DNA from: Massospora cicadina
Lineage: Eukaryota; Entomophthoromycota; Entomophthoromycetes; Entomophthorales; Entomophthoraceae
Length of the DNA: 64,000 bases
Assembly: GCA_022478985.1 (NCBI GenBank)
Contig: JAKSZP010009247.1
Span: 62,001 to 126,000 of the forward strand
Direction: 5' to 3'
Below are positions 32,900-44,989 of this stretch, in pieces. The notes below the pieces were generated by a model. The model saw nothing but the letters and a program-made list of their open reading frames with translations. It ran no database searches and was not told the DNA's origin. Each line of letters opens with the position of its first letter. Position 1 is the first letter of the stretch. Made by a program: the position numbers and the translations under genes.

Positions 32900-34300
32900 C
32901 TTTTTTCAGACTTAACATCTAGATTGGTTCAGAGGTCCTTTTTTCAGACTTGACCTAATCATCAGAACATGACCAAAGAAATGGTTCATCAGTCTTTTGG
33001 GAACTCTTTTATTTTTTTCATTGATCCATCGCTTCAGATACTTAGCGTGGACCTGATTCACAACTCTTCCATCCAAGAGATTCTTGATGGAGTAGGCATC
33101 AGTCGCTGTCTTGGTGATCACTTCAAATAGACCTGACCACAATGCATCTAGTTTGTTTCTTCTTCTGAAACCATGCATATTGCAAAAGGCAACTCTTTCC
33201 TCTATTCAATATTCTTCTAAGGCCAGTAGGTTCTTATTGTCCGTCAATTTCATTATATCCTTTTCTTCTATAATGTATTAAATGCTTGAGATTGCATATT
33301 GATCAGGATATTTGTCAGTCAGTTCAAATATTGCTTGTTACTCATCCCTGACATGGGTTCCACCACCAAATATAAAATTGGTGGCAACGCGACTTTTCTC
33401 CCATACAACAACTCAAACAGCGTTTTTTCCATCGCTGTATGATGACTAAAATTGTAGGCAAACATCACCAAGCTCAGGTACATTCCTCATGTGGAAGTTC
33501 TTCCTGCAACTAGCTTCCTCAGCATTGTGGCCAGCATTCCATTCACCCGTTCTACCAATCCATTAATCTATAGCTGGTAGGGTACTGAAATGACTACTCT
33601 GATCCCCATTATCTCATTCAATCTCAGTATTACATGAGATGTGAAGTTGGTACCATTATTTATAAGCAGGACCTGCGGACATCCATGCCAGTATACTACT
33701 TAATCCAGGATGAACCTTGCGGTACCAGTAGTGTCTACTTTCGTTAGGGCCTTTGTCTCAACCCATTTTGTCAGATGGTCAATGGCAACTATAATGTACT
33801 TGACTCCCCTGTGCTCATTGTCAGCGGTTCTATCATGTTGATGGACACCATGTGCCAGGAAAATCTGGGGTGGATCAGTTGGTATCCAGTTGTATTCTTA
33901 TATGGTTTGTGCAGCTGGCACTCCACACAACAAGCTAGATAATCTGCAACATTGTAGTTGATGGATTCCCAGTAATAGTACTGGCGAATATGATCAGTTG
34001 TTTTCCTCAGGCCTCCATGACCAACAAACCATGTGAGCTGCTTGCACTATAGCTGCTCTTTCCAATGGCTTTAGGAACAAAAAATGCTTCCTGTTGATCG
34101 CCTTAAATACTTGTCCATCCATGGTCTTGGTGTTTTCCATTGCTTTCCAAAGTGCACCTTGATTTTTGGGGCTCATGCCCAATTTTTCTGTCGACCATTC
34201 TCTGGAATAGCTCATCCACATGCGGGTATACCATCTGGACTATTAGTAACCGCAATAAGCCACCTGCATTCTGGTGAGAAGCCCCCACTTTGTGGACAAT
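32900..34300 (-). pseudogene. Element F integrase
   Basis: The clearest part is the C-terminal module at 33178-32912: KLDALWSGLFEVITKTATDAY then HAKYLKRW, the GPY/F-type fold. The zinc finger and core upstream (to about 34300) are recognisable only in fragments, for example near 33430 the segment TLFELLYGRKVALPP rendered with stops. Not functional. Confidence 0.65.
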
Positions 34301-34342
34301 CTTATAATCATAATCCTGGATCTTAAGTGCCCATCAGGCCAG

Positions 34343-35474
34343 TCATCCTTCTGGCTCTTCCAAATTGTGCAGCCAATGCAGCGAAGAGTGGTCTGTCACC
34401 ACTTTGAAGTGCGTTCCATGGATGTACACCTGAAACTGTTTACAGGCATAAATGACCACAAGCCATTCATGCTCAGTTACGGTGTAGTTCCTATCAGCAG
34501 CTGAGAGTGTCCAGCTCACATACGCCACCAGATGTTCATCCCCAAGTTTGTCTACTTGGCTTAGTATGGCGCTGATTGCTTTCAACAAAGCATTAGTTTC
34601 AATTATAAACTCCCAATCAAAATTTGGATATTTCGGAATCAGAATATCTATAAAATACTGGCGTAGCTCATCAAAGGAGTCCTGGGCCTCTTCATTTCAT
34701 AAAAACCTTTTTTGGATCCTTCAATAATTGGAATAATGGCTTGGCTATTTGGGCAAAGTCCCAAATAAATCTTCTATAGTATCCAACCATCCCAAGGAAC
34801 ACTTGAGTGACTTGGACACTCATTGGCACAGCCATCCGTTCTATGGCTGCTATCTTCTGAGTTTGTGGCTGTAATTCACTGAAGTTGATTATGAATCCCA
34901 GATATTCCAACTCTTTCTTAAAGAAGTGGCACTTCCTTGGCTTAATCTTCAGGTTAGCCGCGTACAGTCACTTAAATACTTCTTTCAAGTGGTGTAGGTG
35001 ATCAGTAAATGTCCTACTGAACATGTTTATATCGTCCAAATATACTAGGACACATGACAACTTCAAGTCACTCAGTATTGAGTCCATAGCCCTCTGAAAC
35101 GTTGCAGGCGCATTACATAGACCCTGGAGCATCCTCGTTGGTTGGTATAGCCCCCTGCACAGTAATAATCGCGCACTTTTCCTAGTCTTCCTTTGGCAAG
35201 TCAATCTGCCTATATTCTGAGATCAGATCCATCGCAGAGAAATACTTCACTTCTCTTTCAATCAATCTTTTGCATTGTCAATCCTTGGTAGGGGATAGGA
35301 ATCCTTCTTTGTAATTTTATTCAGCTTCTGGTAGTCAATCACCACCCAGTTGGATCCATCCTTTTTCTTTACTATCAGAATCAGACTCACCCAGGGACTT
35401 AACAACGGAACTAGAAGCCCATGCTTCACTAGTTTTCTGATTTCATCCTCCACTACCACCTCAGCAGCTTTCAA
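34343..35474 (-). pseudogene. Element F reverse transcriptase and RNase H
   Basis: RT starts near 35474 with LVKHGLLVPLLSPWVS and VIDYQKLNKITKKDSYPLPRID. The frame 35204-34968 contains GLCNAPATFQRAMDSIL and the YLDD box LVYLDDINMFSRTF. 34910-34692 has QVFLGMVGYYRRF. RNase H fragments (VAYVSWTLSAADRNYTVTEHE, then VTDHSSLHWL) follow at 34588-34343. Frames shift between these blocks, so the enzyme is dead. Confidence 0.85.
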
Positions 35475-35699
35475 TCATTGGATCAGTCTCATCCTGATCA
35501 GCAAATTTTCCCCAGTGTCGACCTTGTGGATCATGTCTTGTGTGCATCCCAAATCATGGTCATCCTGAGCAAATACTTCCCAATACTTTTTGAATAATTC
35601 AAGCACCTCCTCTCACTGGTCTTCTGACAGATCAGCGAGCTGCTCTTGATCAACCAATAAGTTGATGCTCTCAGTTACCCCAGCCAATAATTCCATCTC

Positions 35700-36900
35700 A
35701 TTAAGGGTGGATTTTCTCTGTTTGGCCATCAAGATTTCTTGTCGCTTCCTAGGTCTGAAACTCATAGACCATAAAACTTGATACTTTATATTTAATATAT
35801 ATTTTTTTGTATTTTTTTTGCAATGGGACTTGCAACCTACAAAAAGGTTCAGAGGTCCTTCTTTTCCCCTTCATCCAAACTGGGTTCTAGGTACTTAACC
35901 TACCAGTTATCATGGTTCAAATCTTATCTTATTAATATTTAACCAACCATTTGGTTCAGTGGTCCTCTTCTAGGACTTGACCAAAATCTCAGGTCATAAC
36001 CATTTAATGGTTCAGAGGTCCGCTGGGAACATTGCAACTATTTTCTCTTAGGCTTGATAATTCCAATTAGTATTGACCTTCTTCACTATATGACCAGCAG
36101 CACTGTCTCTTCACATATAGGCTATTCTTGCCAACTCTGGCAATACTCTTGAATATTAGGCCTTTAATACTAAATGGTTATTCGTCCAACAGGCCCTAAT
36201 TTCATCGCATATTTTGGCAACTGATGCTTTTGGATCCTCATATCTCCTTAGCCAACAGTTTCATCTGATTATTCAGTTCGTTTTTCTCCCAAAACGATTT
36301 TTAGCCTTCATGGCCATCCTTAATTACACAGGTTGTTCTGGCCTCGTTGGCTTCATCCAATTTCTCCTGAATTGATGAACTCATCTCCAGCAAATTCTGA
36401 TCATTGATTGAGCGTTATTGCTCTAAACTAATTTCTCCACTATCTTGGATTAATCATTTCCTGTTTTGTCTTCATCTCTACATTGGTATGGCAATCCAAT
36501 ACTCTGGGTTGATTGCTTCCTATTTCGTCCAATGCCTCATCTAAGCACTCTCTCCTCAGGACTATTTAAAGCGGATCCAATTTCAAAATGAGTTGATCCT
36601 GCTTTTCCTCAGGACTATTTCCAGAGGACCCACTTTCAACCTGAGTTGGCCCTGCTGTTTCTCCTCATCTCAAGTATATGTCTGATGGACTGGTTTCCTT
36701 GAAGCTCTAGATAGTTCCATATCTAGGCTGCAAGTCCTTTTACCTGAACTTGAGTATCTTCAACTTACTTCACTCAGAGCTCCACTTCTGAGCTAGGTGA
36801 ATGCCAATTAATGTGATCCTCTTCACGTTCTATCTTTGTTACTTCCTTCAGTAACATATTTCCAAAATTGGAAACATCTTCATAGGACATCCTTATTAAT
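35700..36900 (-). pseudogene. Element F gag region
   Basis: Position between primer site and RT implies gag and protease, but only short, stop-ridden stretches remain and no protease motif was found. Assigned by position. Confidence 0.4.
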
Positions 36901-36917
36901 TCTTCAACTCAACTACC

Positions 36918-36937
36918 CCCTGAAGTGAGCACCAACT
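36918..36937 (-). promoter_or_regulatory. Primer-binding site of element F
   Basis: On the minus strand AGTTGGTGCTCACTTCAGGG directly follows the 5' LTR; same motif as in C, E, J and K. Confidence 0.75.
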
Positions 36938-38230
36938 TGTAAAAATTTACTGGAGGGTTATTATTGGCAACAACCCTAGTAACCTTTTTACTGCACAGGT
37001 TTGGTTTCCTTGTGCACTTCTTCACGTTGTATAGTATAATAGATTATTGTTTGATAATAGTATGATGACTATTATCTGTAATTGAGTATAAATTCTTATA
37101 TTTTGGACCAACGCTCGGCCAGTATTCCCAATTAATAGCTTGTAATGTCATAATTGTAGGGATTTGTTCCCTCTTTCTGTCCAACCCAATCTTCGCTAAG
37201 ATTCCCTGGTGACAGTCTCTTTGGTACAACACGAAGTTGGCAGAAATCCTGGATTGTGTCTCCTTCTTTTCTAGATCACCACTCAGATCTTTACTCTTTT
37301 CTATAAGAGTCTTTCAATTATTGCACACAGCAATAATATTCTTGAGAAGAATAGAACAATGGAAGCTGATGATAGTTTACTTCTTAAACTATATACCAAA
37401 TGAACAACTTAGAACTATATATCTGAAATATGATCTCATTATCTGTTGTATTATCTGTTTTCTTCTGGCTTCCTGCCATACAAGGATCTTGGTCCACCTA
37501 ACTGATTAAATCCTTATTAACTGTATCAACCCCAGGATAGGTGAAACCAAATGGAAAGTTGAGCTGCTCTTTTTCTAATCAAAAATCCGTTTTTTATTAT
37601 AGTAATCCTAGGGAATTTATAGTGAGGATTTGGTCATCTAACCCTCAGTTGACACCTCTTAGATGAAACGGCAGTCATTGCCATTGAATCACCCATCCTC
37701 ATCTTGGCACCAATGATCTTCCCCATCCTGGCTAGGATTCCGTCATTGGACATCCTCAAGACCTAAATGGAAAGAGTTGGAAAACGTGTCCATAACATTT
37801 TCCTCTCAATCTAAGCAAATCAACCATATTTGGCTAGCGACCTGCTTAGGTAATGGGACTTATTACCCATTAAGGCAGGTCATGCACCAACCAATCAATT
37901 CACCAATTGCAGATGGCATCACTCGCCTTGCAACTTGCTATTAATTCCCAATCAGTCAGTGATGAAACCCAACTGATCCCAATCAGTACATCTGATAGTT
38001 AATCACTTTCAGATGTCCCTATTTTGTTGGCAACTCTGCCTGAAGAGATCTTAAGTATTCATCCAGATTGATCCATGATGGATATGACCAGGAGAATATC
38101 CCAAAATCCCCCAATTGTAGTTACTTTTGAAACTTGGGCCAACTGATTTCCAATTCACTTCAGCTTAGGGACTTTTCCTTAGCAATTCCTGGAAATCTAG
38201 CAGGCTGGGAATATGGGAAAAATCCCAACA
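36938..38230 (-). repeat. 5' LTR of element F
   Basis: It is the 1293-bp partner of 29660-30954. Outer end CCCAACA (plus strand) is followed by the duplication CACTG at 38231-38235. It contains the stem-loop 37053-37076. Confidence 0.9.
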
Positions 38231-38499
38231 CACTGCAAATCCGCCGCCACCAAATAGTGGCATATTTGCACTTAATCCCCACTGAGGAGGCTCTTTCAGT
38301 TCATGAATTTGGTCGCTGGAGGAATTTGGTCTACCTTTTAAACCACAGCTCAATGTAATGGCAGTTGTATTGTGTGATGAATTAATGGGGCTGTTGGAAC
38401 CACAGAAGGATAGGGAAATCACTTTATTTTAAAAATATAAAGAGATTTTTGCTGTCAATGACCATGATTTAGGATGCGCGCAGAGGGTGGTTCATAGAC

Positions 38500-39353
38500 T
38501 GGACACTGGAGATCATCCTCACATCAGGTTAAGGCCAATATGCCGTTCAAGGATGGTGGAAGAAGTAGTAACTAAGGAAATTGACAAGCTATTAGTGTAA
38601 GGGATGCTTGAACCATCCAAGAGTCTGTGGGCTTCACCAGTTATGATTGTAAAAAAGAAGTATGGCACTAATCATGTAGTAATATACTACCAAAAGCTCA
38701 ACAGCATCATCAAAAAGGACTCCTATCCCTTACCATGATTGATGATGCTTTGGATTAACTAGGGGGAGCTCATTTCTTCTCAGCTATGGACCTGATCTCT
38801 GGTTACTGGCAAATTGAGTTTCCACTGGCGGTGCAGGAAAAGTGCGCTATAATCACATCCAAAGATCTTTTCCAACCAAACTGGATGCCACGAGGGCTGT
38901 GTAATGCCCAGCTACATTTCAACGGGTAATGGATACTATTCTTGGGGACCTAAAACTGTCATGTGTTTCTGTATACCTTGATGACATTAATGTTTTCTCC
39001 CAAACCTTCTCTGAACACCTTGACTATTTAGAAGCTGTATTTTGCCAGCTAGCTGAAGCCAACATCAAGATCAAACCTAGAAATGTCACTTCTTTAAGGA
39101 CAAGCTGGAGTACCTGGGGTTTGTGGTTGATGCCACAGGGCTGAGACCTCAACCAGCCAAGGTAGAAGCTATACGTAAAATGACTCCACCCAATAGTAAG
39201 CAGGATATGCAGGTCTTTTTGGGAATGGTCAGATATTACCGGCGCTTCATCCCTAACTTCAGCTGTATTGGGGGCCCGCTCTTTGAGTTATTAAGAAAGG
39301 ACACTACGTTTGAATGGACTGAAAGTCAGCAACGCGCTTTTGATGTGCTTTGA
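38500..39353 (+). pseudogene. Element C reverse transcriptase
   Basis: Fingers (MLEPSKSLWASPVMIVKKK) start near 38600. GLCNAQLHFNG appears where GLCNAPATFQR is expected. The catalytic box VYLDDINVFSQTF is at about 38970 and VFLGMVRYYRRFIPNF at about 39215. A few frameshifts and stops are present; otherwise this is the best kept RT in the window. Confidence 0.87.
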
Positions 39354-39791
39354 ATGGCTTTATCCATTGCGCTGGTGTTAAGCTATCCCAATATCAAAAA
39401 AGAGTTCATTGTTCAGATAGATGCATCCCTTTCTGCTGTAGGGGCAGTCCTATCCCAAAAAGACAAGGAAAGAGAAGTGCACCCCATAGCATATTGCAAT
39501 CATAGCTTGAACAGCCATGAATGCAATTATACCATGACTGAGTGGGAGTGCTTAGCGGTGATCTACGCCTATAAAATTCAGGTGTATTTGCATGAGGTGA
39601 AATTTAAATTTGTAACAGATCATGCCTCGCTACTCTGGCTACAAAATCTTAAAGAACTGGAAGGGCGTCTGGCCCAATGGGCTCTTAAATTGCAGGCATA
39701 CAATTTTGAAATTCTTCATCAACCCAGAGCAAAACACCAGAATGTTGATTGTTTATCAAGATTACCACGATTGCAATTATGGCGGATCTGA
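39354..39791 (+). pseudogene. Element C RNase H
   Basis: A 145-codon frame holds FIVQIDASLSAVGAVLSQKD, EVHPIAYCNHSL, MTEWECLAVIYA and FVTDHASLLWLQ, then the tether toward integrase (LHQPRAKHQNVDCLSRL). The catalytic residues D, E and D can be placed, so this domain alone looks intact. Confidence 0.87.
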
Positions 39792-39900
39792 GTGATATCA
39801 TGTTCAATAAGATGCTTAGTGGTAAGTATGATGATGAACCGCCCCCAGTCATCAAGGTATTGAACAGAATAAGGGCCAATATGTTCCAGAAAAATGGGAA

Positions 39901-40990
39901 TTGTATAAGCGTATAGGGGACACTACCATGAATATCCCAAGACCTTCCGCCTGCCCAACTATTATTATGAGTGCACACCAAGCAGTTGGACATGGTGGAG
40001 TGCATAAAACCATGGAATTATTGTGGCCTCAGTATTACTGGGAAAGCATGAACTTTGATATTCTTGATACTATCTATTCCTGTCACCAATGCCAAGTGGA
40101 AAATCCGTTCCACCAGAAGACTTCATACCAGTTAGTGAAGCTGCACTTCACCTGGCACACCATTTCAATCGATATGGTGGGTCCCTTGCCAACAGGGGCA
40201 AACTGGTGCAAATACATCCTGGTAGCAATTGACCACTTGACTAGGTGGGTTGAGGCGCGACCAATATGCGATTTTGGGGCACTAACGGTGGCCAAGTTTG
40301 TTATGGAGTGTATAATTCAGTGACACGGTTGTCCCCAGTTCATCCTTACTGACAATGGAATGAACTTCACTTCACACATCCTACCAAATCTTAACAAGCT
40401 AATGGCCATCTGAGGGTTTTGACAATCACATACCAACCAAAATCTAATGAAATGGTGGAGCGGGTCAATGGGGCTTTAGTGAATATACTCTGTAAAATAG
40501 TAGTGGATTGACCCTCAGATTGGAGCTCCCTTTTTTCCACCGCTGTCTTTGCTTATAATATTTGTTATCATTTGGCCACGGGGAAGAGTCCTTTTCAATT
40601 ACTATATGGCCATTACCCTGCCCTACCGGCACTGCTATACTCCTGTGTAGAAAATACTGGCGGAATGGATCCCCAACGTTATTTGATGACTCTAGCCAAA
40701 CCTTAATCAAATTGAAAACTGAAGCATACTCGTTCAGTTTAGCCAAGAAGATTAAGACTCAAGCTGCTGATCAGGAACGGCATAGTGGGTTAGCCCAATT
40801 CAAATAAAGGGACATGGTCCTATTCCACATTCAACAAAGTTTTGGGCAGAAACACATTTTGGCCATTATCTGGATTGGGTCCTTTAAAGTTATTGAGAAG
40901 ACTGGGGTGGACGCATATACTATCAAGGACCCTTCTAGCAGTCAGATCATCAACCAAGTGCATGCAAAGTTCCTCCAGGCGTATAAGCAA
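39901..40990 (+). pseudogene. Element C integrase
   Basis: Frame 39901-40323 holds the HHCC zinc finger (SAHQAVGHGG, CHQCQVENPF) and the first core aspartate (ISIDMVGPLPTGANWC). A stop at 40321-40323 precedes the second core region (CPQFILTDNGMNF), and the glutamate region follows as ..NEMVERVNGAL near 40450. The C-terminal module ends near 40990 (QVHAKFLQAYKQ). Confidence 0.82.
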
Positions 40991-41024
40991 TAGGAGCATT
41001 ATTGTCCAGTCAAGGATGGGGTAA

Positions 41025-41101
41025 TGTTGCGATTCTGATATGACTGGACAATAAGCCTTAAGTTGCTATGGTGGAATGGATGGAATCCGCCGAGTTTAAT
41101 A
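41025..41101 (+). repeat. Internally deleted 3' LTR of element C
   Basis: It starts TGTTGCGATTCTGATATGAC like the 5' LTR after the purine tract GGATGGGGTAA, keeps about 60 bp, and ends GTTTAATA before the duplication CTGCT. About 420 bp present in the 5' LTR are missing. Confidence 0.7.
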
Positions 41102-41106
41102 CTGCT

Positions 41107-41608
41107 TATAATCACTTATTGCTTTGGTCAAGCGCTCCTGAACCAAAAACTGCGTGGAACAGATGTGCTGAGAATGGTCAGCTGCAGCCGGTACCTCTGG
41201 GCAGATGCATGGGACAACCAAAAAGGAAAGGTTATACCACAATGTAGCTTCATATGGGGAGAAACCCATGGATGCATGTGTCCCATTACTATATGCAAAC
41301 TGGGAAAGGGGAAGGTTGTCCACCCAGGTATCCTGAGAAGACGTAGCATACAATCATAGGTACTTCTCCAGGATCTGATTGAACCTTTCACTTTGACCAT
41401 CTGACTGTGGATGGTATGCAGTGGAGTGACAAGATGTGATCTTCAAGGCTGCCAAGGGCTTGTTCCAAAACTGCATTAAAAATTAGGTCCCACAGTCACT
41501 GATAATTTCTTGTGGGAGCTTAAACATTGAAAACACATGATGCACAAACAGGCAGGCAGTTTCCTCAGAAGTAATAGAGGAAGAGCATGGGATAAAAAAG
41601 GAGAACTT
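41107..41608 (-). pseudogene. Element H integrase core
   Basis: On the minus strand IPCSSSITSEETACLFVHHV, EIISDCGT (second aspartate) and STAYHPQSDGQSERFNQIL (glutamate) are followed by SQDTWVDNLPLSQFAYSNG. It is bounded by solo LTR L on one side (TSD AACTT 41604-41608) and element C on the other. Upstream it rejoins VAHFNKF at 53990. Confidence 0.8.
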
Positions 41609-42061
41609 TGTAGTTATTTGACAAGAACCACTTTAGTTAGATTGGGAGCAATTTCCATTCTACTCAAAAAAGGGGTGAAGGCTGGCACCTGTGCCTCTCA
41701 TCACTCAGGGCGATATGGCCCATGTGGTGGATGAGAGGTGGGTTATGGCGTACCCCCTGAGGGTTGCAGTACCTCTCCCAGCGTTATCCTCTGTCAAGCT
41801 GGTGGAAAACACCTGAAGGTTTTAAGGAGGTGGTAAAATTGCACAAAACACCTCAACCCACCAAGATCCTGTCATTACGTTGATGTCACAACTGCCTCAA
41901 CAGGTACGGGGGTGATCAACCCCTTCCCCAACAACTGGGTCCAGCCTTATGTGTCTTAGCCCTGGGCACAACCTGCCATCCACCAAAAATGTTGCTGCAA
42001 TAGAAAATTCATGCATGCAACAAAAAATAACTTTGAGTAACAAGTCCAAAATGAATTTGTC

Positions 42062-42767
42062 TGTAAGACAATTACAAGTCTGCTGTATTGATAAGAGTGG
42101 TTTGGAGGAAAATAATACAAATATCAGCCAAATGACCCTGGTCAATTCCTGGTGGAACCTCTCAAGTTGGGGTAACACTTCTATTAATACTCGGGCAAGC
42201 AAAGGGATTGGGCAGTTGAATTGCCCCAAATTGTCAGCTAAATCTGGGGAGTTTATTAGAGTCTCCTCTCCAGGCCACTTCTAATTTAGTACAGCCTACA
42301 CTGCAGAGACTGACCCTTTTACAGGGTCAGAGGGTTTCCAACAAAGTGCAAAATTTTTCCAGCTCACTAATTGGGTATTCTACATTAAAACCTTACAGCA
42401 CAGACATATCTTACCTGCCCTCCACCAGCCATCTCATCTAAGTGAAGTGAGTCTTCCAATCTCCAATAGGTTAAATCTCAATATTCCCTAATTTGTACTT
42501 TAATAAGCAATCCAAACTTTGAGCCTCTACACTTTAAATAATATGTATTGAATTATAATGAGTGTTCATTCTTGATTCCATCGCCACTACCTAATAAAAA
42601 CTTATAAAGCCCAATTTTTTATATTAATTAAGTTTTATTCTTTTAAACTAGTGGTCATAAACCCCCTTCTCATATTTTGGCAGTTGAGGAAATTATTTCT
42701 CCAGCTATAGTGTTAAATCAGGGATTATCTAGCCCCTGTGAGCTCACCTCCTACCCTGATTCCAACA
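42062..42767 (+). repeat. 5' LTR of element J
   Basis: It is the 706-bp partner of 52855-53561. Shared blocks include TTTAGTACAGCCTACA and ACATTAAAACCTTACAGCAC. Confidence 0.88.
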
Positions 42768-42788
42768 AGTGGTGCTCACTACAAGGGG
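42768..42788 (+). promoter_or_regulatory. Primer-binding site of element J
   Basis: AGTGGTGCTCACTACAAGGG adjoins the LTR end; same motif as in C, E, F and K. Confidence 0.75.
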
Positions 42789-42819
42789 CCCTGTACACCA
42801 CAATAAATTTTATTAAAAA

Positions 42820-43902
42820 TTGAGCTTAGTGGGGAAATTTACACCTCACAAACTCCACGCTTCATATGAATCTAGGATCACTGCATTAGAAATACAGCTG
42901 TCTAGTGCCTTGTCCCAACTTAAAAAGCTCAAGCTTCACCCCTCTCAAGGCGTTTATGGAGCCTCCACCACCATTCAAAAACCCTCTTTCAGGGATAAGT
43001 TTCTTCCAGGCGATGGCAGTATTTAAACCTTCCTTTTGAGTATGAATCTGCGATGGAAGGAGCAACTGACCAGCAAAAACTAAAAAGCATCCTTTCCTGC
43101 TTGAGTCATATGGCTCAGAAGATAATGGTTCCAACTAAGGCCACTCTTAGCATCTAGGCGGAGGTAAAACAAGCGATTATTGACTAATTTGGCTCCTCAA
43201 AGAGTTTACAACGGTAAAAACAGACCTTTATGTGCCTTAGCCTGCAATAGGGAGAATTAATCCCCTTTTTTTGTTGAGTGAATCTATAGTAAAGCTCAAC
43301 CTCTGCTGCTTGCCAAACTGCTACCTCTAGATGATGCCATTGCGGCTATCATGGCTGGCTTGGCGTCTCATCCCACTTAGCAATGCATATCTCTGCAGTC
43401 AAGTGCACCTTTTAAACAGTCTGGGATATTAAAAGGCTCTGCTAGCAGTGTCTAATTTTCACGGACTTGGACTTATGCAAAAAGTTATGAGGAGAGAATC
43501 TACTTTAACCCCTCTAGCCACTTTAATGGCTATCTCCCTCTGAAACCCTGTTTCTGCAGAGCTGCCGCTACAAGATGCTACTCCACCATGTGAGTATAGC
43601 CCAAAATAATGGCTGTGATGGGGCGGTGCTCCCCTTCATCTTCAGCTCAAAGAACTCAGTTGGTGAAAGCAGTTGTCCCCTTTCCTTACCCATCTTTTTC
43701 TTCAGAGCGGAATTCTCAAGTGGTTAAAAGCCTGCTTCCAATCCTAAACCCCTCTCTTGGGTACCACTCGCCCCCACTAACAATGGGTTAAATGACCAAG
43801 TCACAAAGGTTAAACCACCTATTTCACAAAAGCTCACCGCCACTGATTGACCTAGAGATGGTGTATTTAAAGCATCCACTTCCACGACGCTATTTCCCTT
43901 GA
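42820..43902 (+). pseudogene. Element J gag region
   Basis: An open stretch 42820-43026 reads as a coiled-coil-like segment (SRITALEIQLSSALSQLKKL). The rest is stop-ridden and interrupted by element K at 43908; gag/protease sequence resumes at 48849. Assigned by position and by the charged, helical character. Confidence 0.55.
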
Positions 43903-43907
43903 CCTCT
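43903..43907 (+). repeat. Target-site duplication CCTCT (left) of element K
   Basis: CCTCT lies next to the K LTR here and at 48844-48848 on the other side. Confidence 0.88.
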
Positions 43908-44864
43908 TGTTAAAATCTTTAGCTTGGTTAGTGGCTCGCTTCTGGCCCTAGATTTCAACTGCACAGATTCGTGGATCCTTGCGTTGATTGTTTGATTAAA
44001 TTTGAGTAACTGTGGCAATAATAGTATGAAGACTATTATTAGAGTTGACTCCCCAAAAGCCACTTTGAGTGAAAAGTCCAACGATAAATTGGTGCTTATT
44101 CATCTTTAAGATATTCTGGTATTGGTAGGGAACACTTTCCCTATGCTCTTCATGCAGAGCCAAGTGGATACTTGATAGTAACAATCTAAGGATATTTGAT
44201 CCTTGCACTCTTTTCTTAAGAGTAGTGTTAAAACAACCCAGTGTTAAAACAACTTAGTTAATATCAAGTTTGAATCTGCTTTTATTAGGGAGTAGTTTAG
44301 AGTTTTATAGTTAGAATCAGCACATAACTTTTCAGCTGTCTGATAAGAATTATTTGTGCTCCTATACTGGTTTGACCCTCAGTGTTAGGCACCAAATCTC
44401 ATCAGGTACCATTGCCTTGGGATCTTAGGAAGCATAATTCTTGGGTGTTCAGCGGACCAAACAATTAGTATTAGGTACTTGAAACCAATTATTTTGGCTG
44501 ATGACAACTCTACTCTTCCTCCAGCGTTTGAACATTTTGGTAGTTTTGACAATTCCAATCCATTCCACTCTGAAAGAATTCCTACAATTTGACTATTGGG
44601 TGTAGTTCCCATATTGAATTATTGTTTGATTTTGTTGGGGATGATTCACAACGGTAAATCATCTGTCAGTGGCCTCAAGTATCATTAGGGATGATGCCCA
44701 ACAAAAAATTCATTAGTTGGCAGCCTCAAATATCATCAGGGATGATGCCCAACAAAAATTCCATTAATTGACTGCTGTTGCTGATCCTATATGATTAATT
44801 TTTAATCATCAAATCTTATAATCAGTTAAGAGGTTGGATTATGTGATCATCAGAAATTCTGACA
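43908..44864 (-). repeat. 3' LTR of element K
   Basis: It is nearly identical to 47935-48843 but longer because of an extra tandem copy of a ~48-bp unit (around 44630-44780, with GGGATGATGCCCAACAAAAA repeated). Confidence 0.88.
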
Positions 44865-44989
44865 TATCCCCCATATTGACCAGATATCCAACAGAAGATA
44901 GAACCCTTGGGGATGGAAGCCGCCTTAGCTTGAGCTCATATTTGGTTTATCATATCTCTATGTCCTCAGCGGAGTGTAGGTCTGTCCAC

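Larger units (their letters stand above)
29660..38230 (-). mobile_element. Element F: Ty3/Gypsy retrotransposon with long 3' extra region
   Basis: LTRs 36938-38230 (5', 1293 bp) and 29660-30954 (3', 1295 bp) are very similar and flanked by CACTG. On the minus strand come the primer site, gag, RT, RNase H, integrase, then about 1.9 kb before the 3' LTR that carries a coding-like frame on the opposite strand. A solo LTR of the same family is at 3138-4286. Confidence 0.9.
27038..41101 (+). mobile_element. Element C: Ty3/Gypsy retrotransposon containing element F
   Basis: It has a 497-bp 5' LTR (27038-27534), tRNA-type primer site, gag, protease, then (after the nested element F at 29660-38230) RT, RNase H and integrase, a purine tract and a 77-bp remnant of the 3' LTR. 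CTGCT duplications mark its ends. There is no chromodomain; the C-terminal integrase runs almost into the purine tract. Confidence 0.88.

Noticed and set aside
41537..41734. 65-codon plus-strand ORF as a gene
   Set aside because: It spans the junction between H integrase (opposite strand) and solo LTR L, so it cannot be an ancestral gene.
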